A DNA stretch of 64,000 nucleotides, from assembly GCA_016708955.1 (NCBI GenBank), contig JADJES010000002.1:1-64000 (forward strand). Direction: 5' to 3'. Below are positions 52,649-61,991 of this stretch, piece by piece. The notes under the pieces were generated by a model that was not told the origin of the DNA, ran no database searches, and saw nothing but the letters and a program-made list of their open reading frames with translations. The DNA comes from Nitrosomonas sp. GTDB lineage: Bacteria; Pseudomonadota; Gammaproteobacteria; Burkholderiales; Nitrosomonadaceae. Each line of letters opens with the position of its first letter. The first letter of the stretch is position 1. The position numbers were made by a program, and so were the translations under genes.

Positions 52649-52778
52649 TCACGCATGATATTGGTTTCACAAGGGATTTTTCGAAGAAATGGTGTAGTTA
52701 TTCATACACCTGACTGAGATAAATTCCTTGTGGAATCAAGAGACAAGTGAGGGCGTGCGCAATTCATGCAATATCCGG
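52649..52778. repeat. MITE-like family C, copy 2 (left terminus missing)
   Basis: Nearly identical to 29735-29866 from ACGCATGATATTGGTTTC to AATTCATGCAATATCCGG. The left CCGGATATTGCATG arm is absent. It covers much of the 533-base gap 52503-53035; the rest is an open but unconvincing frame leading into the umuD-like gene. Confidence 0.75.
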
Positions 52779-53035
52779 GTTAGGAGGCTGTCCAGGAGTT
52801 ACTTGCTGAGCGTGCTGGCGAACAAAGGATCTATGTGGTTACGGAAGAGACGTCACCTGAATACCATTGGATTCATGATCGTTGGCGCAAGATTGCACAG
52901 ATTGCACAGATTGCCGGAGCCGGAATCGGAATCATCATCCAACAACCTGATATAGATTCTTTCAGCATATTTGACATCACGCTAGCCGGTGTGTTTGAAT
53001 GCTGTTTCGTATATCAAAGACGGAGTGATTCAAAC

Positions 53036-53641
53036 ATGTCAAATCGTGGCGGGAAAAGAGAAAATGCAGGCAGGCCGCGCGGCCAGGGTAAGTATGGTGA
53101 GCCGACGGTTTCTGTACGTATACCGCAAAGTCAGGGAGCTACCATCAAAAACTTTCTGGATGCATACCAGCGTAAAAGAACAGATTCCGATCATGAAGCA
53201 ACCAACGTGGATGAGTTTCTTATTCCTTCCATTAGCGATCAACCGACCTTGTTACCGCTTTTTTCCACCAAAGTGGCGGCAGGTTTTCCCAGTCCGGCAG
53301 ATGATCATGTCGAGAAAAGCCTCGATGTCAGTGAATTTCTGATCGATCATGCCGCATCGACGTTCTTTGTTACGATTAAGGGAGATTCGATGATTGATGT
53401 GGGTTTGCTGCCAGGTGATAAAGTTGTGGTAGATAGATCAAAGACACCTGGCATCGGTGACATTGTGCTTGCAGTGGTGGACCGTGAATTCACCATTAAA
53501 ATCTTTGATTACGGGGCGAACAAAATGCCAAGGCTTATGCCAGCCAATTCGTCAGGTGCTTACAAACCCATTTACATTCGCCCGGATATGCAGTTTGAGA
53601 TTTTTGGTGTAGTGATAGGATCATTCCGCCGTTTCAAATAA
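53036..53641 (+). CDS. UmuD-like S24 self-cleaving protease with N-terminal extension
   Basis: A 201-residue LexA/UmuD-family protein. The cleavage site is predicted at A82-G83 in VAAGFPSPADDHVEKSLD, followed by the Ser/Lys dyad: S118 in IKGDSMIDVGLLPGD and K155 in REFTIKIFDY. This closely follows UmuD. The first 60 residues are an extra basic segment (NRGGKRENAGRPRGQGKYGE), a pattern also common in phage-related proteins. The start at 53036 fits a GGAG ten bases upstream; the frame is open further upstream to 52835 (GTG). No umuC follows, so it is an orphan. No clear LexA box was seen. Confidence 0.83.
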   Translation: MSNRGGKRENAGRPRGQGKYGEPTVSVRIPQSQGATIKNFLDAYQRKRTDSDHEATNVDEFLIPSISDQPTLLPLFSTKVAAGFPSPADDHVEKSLDVSEFLIDHAASTFFVTIKGDSMIDVGLLPGDKVVVDRSKTPGIGDIVLAVVDREFTIKIFDYGANKMPRLMPANSSGAYKPIYIRPDMQFEIFGVVIGSFRRFK

Positions 53642-53791
53642 GCAGACTGTTGCCGGTATTCTTTGCAGAAAACAATTTAGAATTAAAACCGCTTTCCGTA
53701 TTTATTTCTTTTTATCAAAGATTCTAATAGGAGATGGAGCGGTTAGTGTATGAACGGGGTGGGAACCAAAGGGATCAATCACGATTGATTC

Positions 53792-53909
53792 TTAAGGAAA
53801 CTCTGAATAACTCATGTTTGTCATTCCGAACAAAGTGAGGAATCTTTGTGAATCAACGTGATAGATTTCTCGCTACGCTCGAAATGACAGTTATTCAGAG
53901 TTTCCTTAA
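53792..53909. repeat. MITE-like family A, copy 5 (inverted)
   Basis: TTAAGGAAACTCTGAATAAC and GTTATTCAGAGTTTCCTTAA ends, with the core in opposite orientation to copies 1-3. It ends four bases before the dnaE stop, in the gap between convergent umuD-like and dnaE genes. Confidence 0.8.
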
Positions 53910-53912
53910 TGC

Positions 53913-56900
53913 TCAGTACACAATTTCAATATTTTCAGTTTTGAAGTGCGCGGTTAACGATTGCAGCAAATCATCGTGCAGATTAACCCGCCAGTCATTC
54001 CCCAACTCAAGCTCGCCACTGGCAAAATTATTGTGATAGATGACAGTGACCGGACAAGCCGGCTGATTATGGTTACCGGATAATCCGGGTTTCTGCGTTT
54101 GACTGGAGAAGGGCACCAGTAATATTTTGAGGCGGGAAACTTGGTTGAGTGTCGTGGGATCGCAATGAATCCTGATTTGTTTGGCGAATCGCGAGCGTAT
54201 TCCCGCGAAATCATAGAGCTGCTCGGCGGTAATTCTCAGTTCGTCGCCTTCTTCGCCATTGTATCCGCGGTTACTCACTTTCGCTTCCGCGATTAGAAGT
54301 TGGTCTTCTTTTAGCCAGGCGCGGTTCGCATCGAATAATTCGCTGAAAACAACCAATTCAACACGCGCTTTGCCATCGTCCAGATTGATCACGCCCATTC
54401 TGCCGCGGCGCGTCATTTGAACGCGGATGGAATGAATGATTCCGGCGAGCAGTTGTGGTTCGCGGCTTGGATTCAACCGGTCCAGCCGGGTACGGATGAA
54501 TCGTTTGAGTTCTGCGGCGTAAGTATCAAAAGGATGTCCGCTAAAATAATAGCCCAGCCCGATTTTTTCATGGCGCAGTTTTTCCCGGTCGGACCATGAT
54601 TCCGCATGAATCAGTTGTGGCTGCATATGGGATTGATCGCCTACTTCACCGAATAAATTAGCCTGGCTGGAAGACCGGTTCATCTGTTCGGCGGATTCGA
54701 TCGCCAGACCGACAGAAGCCAACAGGCTGGCACGGTTGGGATTGATAACGTCAAACGCGCCCACGCGGATCAGTGATTCCATCACGCGGCGATTGGCAAT
54801 GCGCCGGTCGATACGGTTACAGAAATCGAATAAATCAGTAAAAGGCCCAGTTTGTTCGCGCACCGCAATAATCGAGCTAATCGCGGATTCCCCGGTACCT
54901 TTTACCGCGCCGAGACCGAAGCGGATGGTTTTGTCATCGGCTGGGATAAAACGGTAGCCGGAACGATTGATGTCGGGAGGCAGAATCGTCAATCCATTGG
55001 CGATGGTGTCCTCAACAAAAATATGTACTTTATCGGTGTCATCCATGTCAGCGGACAAGCACGCGGCCATAAATTCGGCCGGGTAGTGCGCCTTCAGATA
55101 AGCTGTCTGGAAGGCGATCAGCGCATAAGCGGCGGCATGGGATTTATTAAAACCGTAACCGGCGAATTTTTCCATCAAGCCGAACAGTTCGGTGGCTTTA
55201 TCCTTGCTTAAGCCGTTATTCACAGCGCCATTCACGAAAATATCGCGCTGCTGCGCCATTTCCTCAACTTTCTTCTTGCCCATTGCGCGGCGCAATAAAT
55301 CAGCACTGCCGAGGCTGTAGCCGCCGATCACTTGCGCAATCTGCATGACTTGTTCCTGGTAAATCATGATCCCATACGTTGGGCCAAGAATCGGTTCCAG
55401 GCGGGGATCAAGATACTCAATCGTTTTCTTGCCATGCTTGCGGTCAATAAATTCCGGAATCAGATCCATCGGGCCGGGGCGGTACAACGCGACCAGTGCG
55501 ATGATATCCTCAAAACAATCGGGTTTTGCCTTTTGCAATAAATCGATCATGCCGCGCGATTCAAACTGGAAGATGCCGACCGCGTTGCCTTTGCGCATCA
55601 GTGCGTAGGTGCGTTCATCCTCAAGCGGTAGCGTCTCCAACGAGAAAGGCTGAGCAGCGGCGTTGATTTCTGTAGCAGATTGCGCGTTTTTATGCGATTG
55701 CCGGATATAGCCGACGGCGCGATCCAGTGTGGTCAGCGTGCGTAATCCCAGAAAGTCGAATTTGACCAAACCAACTTTTTCCACATCATCCTTATCCAAC
55801 TGGCTGACGACCGAATCACCGGATTCCGTACAATAGATCGGACAGAAATCCGTGATTTCTCCGGAAGCGATCAAGACACCGCCGGCATGCATGCCGACGT
55901 TGCGCGTGATGCCTTCCAGGCTTTCCGCCAGTTCAAGCAAATTGCGCACATCTTCTTCCTCCGCGGCGCGTTGATTGAGTTGCGGCTCGAGCTGGCGCGC
56001 TTTTTTTAACGTCATGCCAATCTCAAACGGTACCAATTTGGCGAGCTGATCGACAAAGTTGTACGGTAGATCCAGCACCCGGCCGATATCGCGAATCACT
56101 GCTTTGGCCGCCATCGTGCCAAACGTGACGATTTGGGAAACTTTTTCCGTGCCGTAGCGCTGCTTGACGTAATCAATGACCAATTCGCGCCGGTCCTGGC
56201 AGAAATCAATGTCAAAATCGGGCATTGATACGCGTTCCGGATTCAGAAAGCGCTCAAACAGTAAATCGTAGCGCAACGGATCGAGATCGGTAATTCCCAA
56301 TGAATACGCCACTAATGAGCCAGCTCCGGAGCCGCGCCCGGGACCGACCGGCACATCGTTGTGCTTGGCCCAGTTGATGAAATCGGCAACGATCAAGAAA
56401 TAACCGGCAAACCCCATCTGAATAATAGTATTCACTTCAAACTCAAGGCGGGATTGATACTTGAGCATTTTGTCATTACGCACGGTTTCATCAGGAAACA
56501 GGCTGGCCATACGCTGTATCAGACCGGTTGCGGCCTGGTCGCGCAGATATTGTTCCAGACTCTCATTATTGGGTGTGGGAAACAACGGCAGCCGGTTGAT
56601 ACCCAGTTCCAATACCAGATTGCAGCGTTTGGCAATTTCTATCGAATTTGCCAATGCGCTGGGAATATCGGCAAACAGTTGGGCTATTTCTGCCTGTGTT
56701 TTGAAATATTGCTGTTCTGTAAAATTTCTCGGGCGGCGCTTGTCATCCAAGGTATGGCCTTCTGCGATACAAACTCGCGCTTCATGTGCCCGGTAATCTT
56801 CTGCGTTCAGAAATTGTATTGATTGCGTGGCAACGACAGGCAGATTGAATTTTTTGGCCAATACCAGCGATTGCTGGACCAGCATGACCTCGTTGGCGTG

Positions 56901-57434
56901 ACCATCCCGCTGGATTTCAATATAAAATCGATCAGGAAACAAATTAGCCCATTTCTGCGTCAGAATTTCCGCTTGTTGCAGATTATTTTGCAAAATGGAC
57001 AATCCGATGTCGCCAAAGCGAGCGCCTGATAGCGCGATCAATCCTTGCGTACCCGATTCATTCGAATGCAACCACGATTCCTTGATCTCGGCTCTGCCAT
57101 GATACTGGTTTTCCCGATAGGCGCGGGATAACAAACGGGATAACAGTAAGTAACCGGCGTGCGATTGGCAGAGCAGCAAAAGCCGGACTGGCTTGTTACG
57201 ATCGGATTCATTGGTGACCCAGACATCACAGCCGAGAATTGGTTTGATGCCGTTTTTATAAGCGCTTTGGTAAAATTTGACCAGACCGAAAAAATTCGAG
57301 AGATCAGTCAATGCCAATGCGGGCATCTGGTCGGCCACTGCTTTGGCAACCACCTCGGGAATACGGATCGTGCTATCCAGAATGGAGTATTCGCTGTGTA
57401 ATCGCAAATGGATAAAAGCAGGGCTGGTTGGCAT
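53913..57434 (-). CDS. dnaE: DNA polymerase III alpha subunit
   Basis: The replicative polymerase subunit, 1173 residues, intact. The N-terminal PHP domain begins FIHLRLHSEYSILDSTIRI. The polymerase palm carries the catalytic aspartates in PDFDIDFCQDRR and KFDFLGLRTLT. VGPGRGSGAGSLVAYSLGIT and the fingers segment with GYGFNKSHAAAYALIAFQTA are present. The C-terminal OB fold is visible (LLAGIIHSIRVQMTRRGRMG). A MITE-like repeat borders its 3' end. Length is normal for proteobacterial DnaE. Confidence 0.98.
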   Translation of the reverse strand: MPTSPAFIHLRLHSEYSILDSTIRIPEVVAKAVADQMPALALTDLSNFFGLVKFYQSAYKNGIKPILGCDVWVTNESDRNKPVRLLLLCQSHAGYLLLSRLLSRAYRENQYHGRAEIKESWLHSNESGTQGLIALSGARFGDIGLSILQNNLQQAEILTQKWANLFPDRFYIEIQRDGHANEVMLVQQSLVLAKKFNLPVVATQSIQFLNAEDYRAHEARVCIAEGHTLDDKRRPRNFTEQQYFKTQAEIAQLFADIPSALANSIEIAKRCNLVLELGINRLPLFPTPNNESLEQYLRDQAATGLIQRMASLFPDETVRNDKMLKYQSRLEFEVNTIIQMGFAGYFLIVADFINWAKHNDVPVGPGRGSGAGSLVAYSLGITDLDPLRYDLLFERFLNPERVSMPDFDIDFCQDRRELVIDYVKQRYGTEKVSQIVTFGTMAAKAVIRDIGRVLDLPYNFVDQLAKLVPFEIGMTLKKARQLEPQLNQRAAEEEDVRNLLELAESLEGITRNVGMHAGGVLIASGEITDFCPIYCTESGDSVVSQLDKDDVEKVGLVKFDFLGLRTLTTLDRAVGYIRQSHKNAQSATEINAAAQPFSLETLPLEDERTYALMRKGNAVGIFQFESRGMIDLLQKAKPDCFEDIIALVALYRPGPMDLIPEFIDRKHGKKTIEYLDPRLEPILGPTYGIMIYQEQVMQIAQVIGGYSLGSADLLRRAMGKKKVEEMAQQRDIFVNGAVNNGLSKDKATELFGLMEKFAGYGFNKSHAAAYALIAFQTAYLKAHYPAEFMAACLSADMDDTDKVHIFVEDTIANGLTILPPDINRSGYRFIPADDKTIRFGLGAVKGTGESAISSIIAVREQTGPFTDLFDFCNRIDRRIANRRVMESLIRVGAFDVINPNRASLLASVGLAIESAEQMNRSSSQANLFGEVGDQSHMQPQLIHAESWSDREKLRHEKIGLGYYFSGHPFDTYAAELKRFIRTRLDRLNPSREPQLLAGIIHSIRVQMTRRGRMGVINLDDGKARVELVVFSELFDANRAWLKEDQLLIAEAKVSNRGYNGEEGDELRITAEQLYDFAGIRSRFAKQIRIHCDPTTLNQVSRLKILLVPFSSQTQKPGLSGNHNQPACPVTVIYHNNFASGELELGNDWRVNLHDDLLQSLTAHFKTENIEIVY

Positions 57435-57525
57435 GATGTTACAATTCGAGTCTGCAGTAACTCTGTAATTTATACAATCGAGCGCTATTCTACATTATGT
57501 TGAAATCACCAGAACTTTTTAAAAT

Positions 57526-58590
57526 TTAGGGTCGTTCGCGCTCAGTCTGCTGGCATTGGTAGTGAAAGAAACTGAGTATTTTTTGTGGTAACCAATTTAA
57601 TTTTCCTGGGAATGGACCTTGCATGAATCCGACGTGGCCGCCTTGCTCCGGAAATTCCAAAGTGACAGCGGGGGATACCGCTTGTTGATCTGGTAACACC
57701 GATGCTGGCATGAAAGGATCATTTCGCGCATTAATCAACAAAGTGGGGACTTTGATATGTCTGAGCCATTGATTGCTGCTTGATTGCCGCCAATAGTCAT
57801 CGGTGTCGCGAAAACCATGCAAGGGTGCTGTGACCAGATTGTCAAAATCATAAATCGATGCGCATTTCTTGAGCGCTTTGGCATCAAATAAGCCGGGAAA
57901 CTGTTCCAGTTTTTCAAACGCTTTGGTTTTGAGTGTCGTCAGAAAATGACGGGTATACACTTGATTGAATCCGGTATCCAAAGCTGAACCGGCAGCAGCC
58001 AGATCAAGCGGAACGGATACCGCTGCAACGCCTGCCACGAGTTCTTTTGCGTGTTCCCCTTTTTCACCCAGCCATTTCAATAGCGCATTGCCACCCAACG
58101 AAACGCCCATCACATAAACCGGTTGCGCCACGTTTTCCGCTCGCATTTGATTGCTAACACGCTGCAGCATCCAATCTATTTCAGTGGAATCTCCAGCGTG
58201 ATAGGCGCGAGACAAACGGTTGGGTGCCCCGGAGCATCCACGGAAATGAATAACAACGCTACGCCAGTGGTAGGTTCTCAGGCTATTAATCATACTTAAA
58301 ATATAGTGACTGGATGAATCGCCTTCGAGCCCATGGAAGAATATTACTAAAGGCGAATCGGCAGATCCGTCTGTCCAGTCCACATCGATAAAATCACCAT
58401 CATCCAGCTCCCAGCGTTCGCGCCGGTACATGAACAGTTGCGCAGGCTTATTAAAATAAGGATAAAGTGTCTGTATATTCCCGCCGGGTAGCCACGATGG
58501 CGCTGTATAACGTTCTGTGTATAGAGGAATGGTGCTTTCAGACATATTTGCTGTTTTCACTGAGACATCCGGGTTATTTTTAGTATTCAA
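57526..58590 (-). CDS. YheT-like alpha/beta hydrolase
   Basis: A 354-residue alpha/beta hydrolase of the YheT/EMB8 group. Motifs are SWLPGGNIQTLYPYF near the N-terminus, HGLEGDSSSHY for the oxyanion region, FRGCSGAPNRLSRAYHAGD, the nucleophile in VMGVSLGGNALLKWLGE, then NARNDPFMP and EQGGHVGF for the Asp and His. The natural substrate is unknown. An internal Met (MSESTIPLYTERY, residue 17) is a possible alternative start. Confidence 0.9.
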   Translation of the reverse strand: MNTKNNPDVSVKTANMSESTIPLYTERYTAPSWLPGGNIQTLYPYFNKPAQLFMYRRERWELDDGDFIDVDWTDGSADSPLVIFFHGLEGDSSSHYILSMINSLRTYHWRSVVIHFRGCSGAPNRLSRAYHAGDSTEIDWMLQRVSNQMRAENVAQPVYVMGVSLGGNALLKWLGEKGEHAKELVAGVAAVSVPLDLAAAGSALDTGFNQVYTRHFLTTLKTKAFEKLEQFPGLFDAKALKKCASIYDFDNLVTAPLHGFRDTDDYWRQSSSNQWLRHIKVPTLLINARNDPFMPASVLPDQQAVSPAVTLEFPEQGGHVGFMQGPFPGKLNWLPQKILSFFHYQCQQTERERP

Positions 58591-58629
58591 TCGCAGTTAA
58601 TAGACTAACACTTGCATAGATTCTAATAT

Positions 58630-58662
58630 AAAAATGGCCAGCTATTTTTGCTGGCCATTTTA
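58630..58662. terminator. Hairpin terminator after the receptor gene
   Basis: AAAATGGCCAGC-TATTTTT-GCTGGCCATTTT: a perfect stem with A and T tails, between the MCP stop and the yheT start. Confidence 0.85.
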
Positions 58663-58704
58663 ATTGAAATTTAAGGTGAATCAGAGAATGGTTATGACCT
58701 TTTA

Positions 58705-60432
58705 CTAAATTTCATTCCATTGATTCCTGTTACCTCCTATCGCAATTTTACTTCTTTTCTTTAAATGACTGTTGCTATTGTGAAGATTGCTTCTTTCCGC
58801 AGTTCTTTTGTCAGTCAATTGAACTACGGTTGCTGGATGTTTTGCAGCATTCTGTGCCACATTGAATATGGAAATGGCGCCGACTAGCTCGTGCGCCTGC
58901 TGCTCCAACGAAGCGGCGGCAGCGGCTGCCTGTTCTACCAGCGCTGCATTTTGTTGTGTGACTTCATCCATTTGAGTTACTGCTTGATTGACCTGTTCGA
59001 TACCAGTGCTTTGTTCTTTGGAGGCTGATGTGATGTCTGACATGATTTCAGTTACATGTTTAATGGATCCAACGATTTCATCCATTGTTTTACCTGCCCG
59101 ATTAACTAACGCGGCCCCTTCATCAACCTTTTGTACGGAATCATCAATTAATGTTTTAATTTCCTTGGCTGCTGTGGCGCTACGTTGCGCAAGGTTACGG
59201 ACTTCTGTTGCTACGACCGCAAATCCCCGGCCTTGCTCACCAGCGCGCGCTGCTTCAACGGCCGCATTGAGTGCCAGGATATTTGTTTGGAAGGCAATGC
59301 CATCAATGACATTAATGATGTCTGCGATCTTTTTAGAGCTTTCACTGATTGCCGACATCGTAGTAACAACTTCTTTCATCATGATTCCGCCTTTGGCGGT
59401 AATGTCGCTGGCTGTCAAGGCGAGTTGACTGGCACTCACAGAGTTATCCGTGTTCTGACGCACGGCTGAGGTTAATTCTTCCATGCTTGAAGCTGTTTCT
59501 TCCAGCGAAGATGCTTGCTCCTCCGTGCGTTGGGATAAATCCAGATTACCGGAAGCAATTTCACTAGTTGCCTGACGAACGGATAGGGCATTTTTTTGCA
59601 CATCAAGCACTGTCGCTCTCAGGTTGATTCCCGTCTGAATGAGTGCTTTTAATAATTCACCAAATTCATCACTGCGGTTAATGGAAAATTGATGCGTTAA
59701 ATCTCCGGCGGCCAGTTTGTTTGCAATATCAGTCGCTTGTTCTAGTGGAGACAGTGTATTTCGCATCATACTAAAAGCGAGATAGAACATCACAGCTACG
59801 CCGGTTACAGTTATTCCGGCAATCATGCTGCTCAGTGATGCGGGAATCTGAGTTTGTGTAAGGCCCCACCAGCCAATACCGCCGGCAGACAATAAAAATA
59901 ATGCGGGAATGGCCATAAAAAGAGCAATTCGTTTGCTCATGGTCATTTTAAAAAGCGCAGAAAATTTCCCAACCAGATCGGTACGCACCACCTGACCTTT
60001 CTCGATCTTCAGGTTAGGTGCTTTACCATCCAGGATTTTTCGATAAATCGGCGCAGCCTGATCGATTGCTGTGCGAGGTGCTTTGGTGCGAACTGATAAA
60101 TAACCGGTGATTTTCCCATTTTCCAGCAGGGGGGTTGCATTGGCATTGATCCAGTAGAAGTCGCCATTCTTACGGCGATTCTTAACCAATCCTGTCCAGG
60201 GTAAGCCCTGTTTCAGCGTGTTCCATAAATCCTCAAATGCTTCAGGGGGCATATCCGGATGACGCACAATATTATGCGCTTTGCCGATCAGTTCTTCTTC
60301 GGAGAAACCGCTGACTTCAATAAAGGTTGGGTTAATATAAGTGATTCTTCCCTTCGCATCGGTGGTTGATACGATTAACGTATCGTCGTTAATGGGATAT
60401 TCTGTATTAGTAACCGGAAGATTTACTCTCAT
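58705..60432 (-). CDS. PAS-containing methyl-accepting chemotaxis protein (Aer-like)
   Basis: A 575-residue receptor. The N-terminal PAS domain (about residues 15-125: DAKGRITYINPTFIEVSGFS, GKAHNIVRHPDMPPEAFEDL) matches the Aer aerotaxis sensor type. Two hydrophobic helices (about 168-215) follow, then HAMP. The signalling domain carries the conserved hairpin VIDGIAFQTNILALNAAVEA and ARAGEQGRGFAVVATEVRNL. EEQASSLEETASSMEELTSA is a methylation-helix pattern. Aer-type receptors sense redox through FAD. It has its own terminator; CheV at 22.6 kb is a possible partner. Confidence 0.93.
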   Translation of the reverse strand: MRVNLPVTNTEYPINDDTLIVSTTDAKGRITYINPTFIEVSGFSEEELIGKAHNIVRHPDMPPEAFEDLWNTLKQGLPWTGLVKNRRKNGDFYWINANATPLLENGKITGYLSVRTKAPRTAIDQAAPIYRKILDGKAPNLKIEKGQVVRTDLVGKFSALFKMTMSKRIALFMAIPALFLLSAGGIGWWGLTQTQIPASLSSMIAGITVTGVAVMFYLAFSMMRNTLSPLEQATDIANKLAAGDLTHQFSINRSDEFGELLKALIQTGINLRATVLDVQKNALSVRQATSEIASGNLDLSQRTEEQASSLEETASSMEELTSAVRQNTDNSVSASQLALTASDITAKGGIMMKEVVTTMSAISESSKKIADIINVIDGIAFQTNILALNAAVEAARAGEQGRGFAVVATEVRNLAQRSATAAKEIKTLIDDSVQKVDEGAALVNRAGKTMDEIVGSIKHVTEIMSDITSASKEQSTGIEQVNQAVTQMDEVTQQNAALVEQAAAAAASLEQQAHELVGAISIFNVAQNAAKHPATVVQLTDKRTAERSNLHNSNSHLKKRSKIAIGGNRNQWNEI

Positions 60433-60826
60433 CTTCTATCCTCTCATAATTTATCAAAATTGAAGTTGAGTTTTACGGCATCCGATTAATTATTTCTTTG
60501 TCAGTAACTTCCTATTTAAGAGTGGGAAATAATACATTCAACCATAAGAAATTATGCCCATAAAATGTAGGAGCAATTTTGTTGCGATGGTTCCGGATAA
60601 TTATATGTGTAAATTTTCAGTCAATCTCAGCCCGGAATGGTCAGCGCGCACAAAATCAAATGAAAAAACAATCAGAATATTCCTATGGTTTTTAATATTT
60701 CAGATGGATATGATGGGAGTTACAATCTCTTTTGTCACAGTGGGCATCCGAGCAGAGATAGGTGATTATCAATGAAGACATTCATGAGAAACGGACGTAT
60801 AACCGTGATTCCCGGTTAAAAGCAAT
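60433..60826. other. Intergenic region between divergent receptor and kinase genes
   Basis: No gene is convincing; a 73-codon frame at 60554-60775 lacks a ribosome site and family resemblance. Both divergent promoters should lie here. Confidence 0.4.
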
Positions 60827-61991
60827 ATGAGCTTACAAAAAGAAGCCGGCTGGAATAAGAAATTTACCCCCGATAAATTTTTGGATTCTACAGAAAATCC
60901 ATTAAGTGATACTGGCGGGAAGTCGAATCCAAGCATCATAGCGCACCAAGCGCAGTTCATTTCCAACCCAGTGCTTGATAGAGGCAATCTTTCAAGTATG
61001 AATGAGAGTGAAGCGCACGAGAAATTGAATAAATTCGCATGCTTATATGAAATTTCCCGTGACATGCTGACTATTCATTCTATTGATGATCTGTGTCAAA
61101 AAATTATTGAACAGATGGGATTAGCATGGCGCTGCTCGGGTGATTTTTTTCCTCTCATCGACATTGATAATCAATGTTTTACATCCAATGATTTTGTGCA
61201 TGCTTTAGAACACCAATTTTCTGCCCCAATCATTGTTAGGGAAGAGATTCGCGGACAAGTCTGTATTTTTTATGGAGATAGCAATCGAATACGATGGTTG
61301 CCTGATGAGGATTCAGTTTTTTTTGCAAAATATAGCCCATGATCTCGGTTTATGGCTGGAACAAAAGCAGCTTGTTGATGGACAAACAGCTTTGCTGAAC
61401 GAAGCCAGAATGATTGAAAGGGCGCTTGATGAACATGCCATCATAGCAATAACCAACAAACAGGGAAAAATAAAGTACGCTAATCAAAAGTTTTGCTCTG
61501 TTTCCCAATACTCTGCCGAAGAATTAATCGGGCAAGATCATCGGATTATTAGCTCCGGTTACCATTCTAAAGAATTTATACGTAACTTATGGACTACCCT
61601 TGCGAAGGGTGAAACCTGGAAGGGAGAAATCAAGAATCGCGCTAAAGATGGCAATTATTACTGGGTTGATACCACAATTGTTCCATGTCTCGATCATGCC
61701 GGTTCTCCGTATCAATTCGTTGCAATACGCACCGAGGTGACGGAATACAGGCGATTGGAACAAAAAATGGAGGCGCAAGTCGCTGAATTAGCGCGTTCTA
61801 ACGATGAGCTTGAGCAATTTGCGTATGTTGTTACGCACGACTTGCAGGAGCCACTCCGTACGATTAGCAGTTTTGTTCAATTACTGAAGAAATACTCAAA
61901 CGCGCAATTGGATGAGCGTGCAAATGACTTGATCTCGCATGTGGTGGCCGGTACAAGTCGCATGCAGATGCTGATTGATGATCTGTTAACT

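Noticed and set aside
52728..53035. Upstream extension of the umuD-like gene (GTG at 52835) or a separate gene there
   Set aside because: The frame is open by chance over the end of repeat C; the ATG at 53036 has the ribosome site. The tandem GATTGCACA triplet there is only three units.
60554..60775. 73-codon ORF upstream of the kinase
   Set aside because: No ribosome site, no family, and it lies where two divergent promoters are expected.
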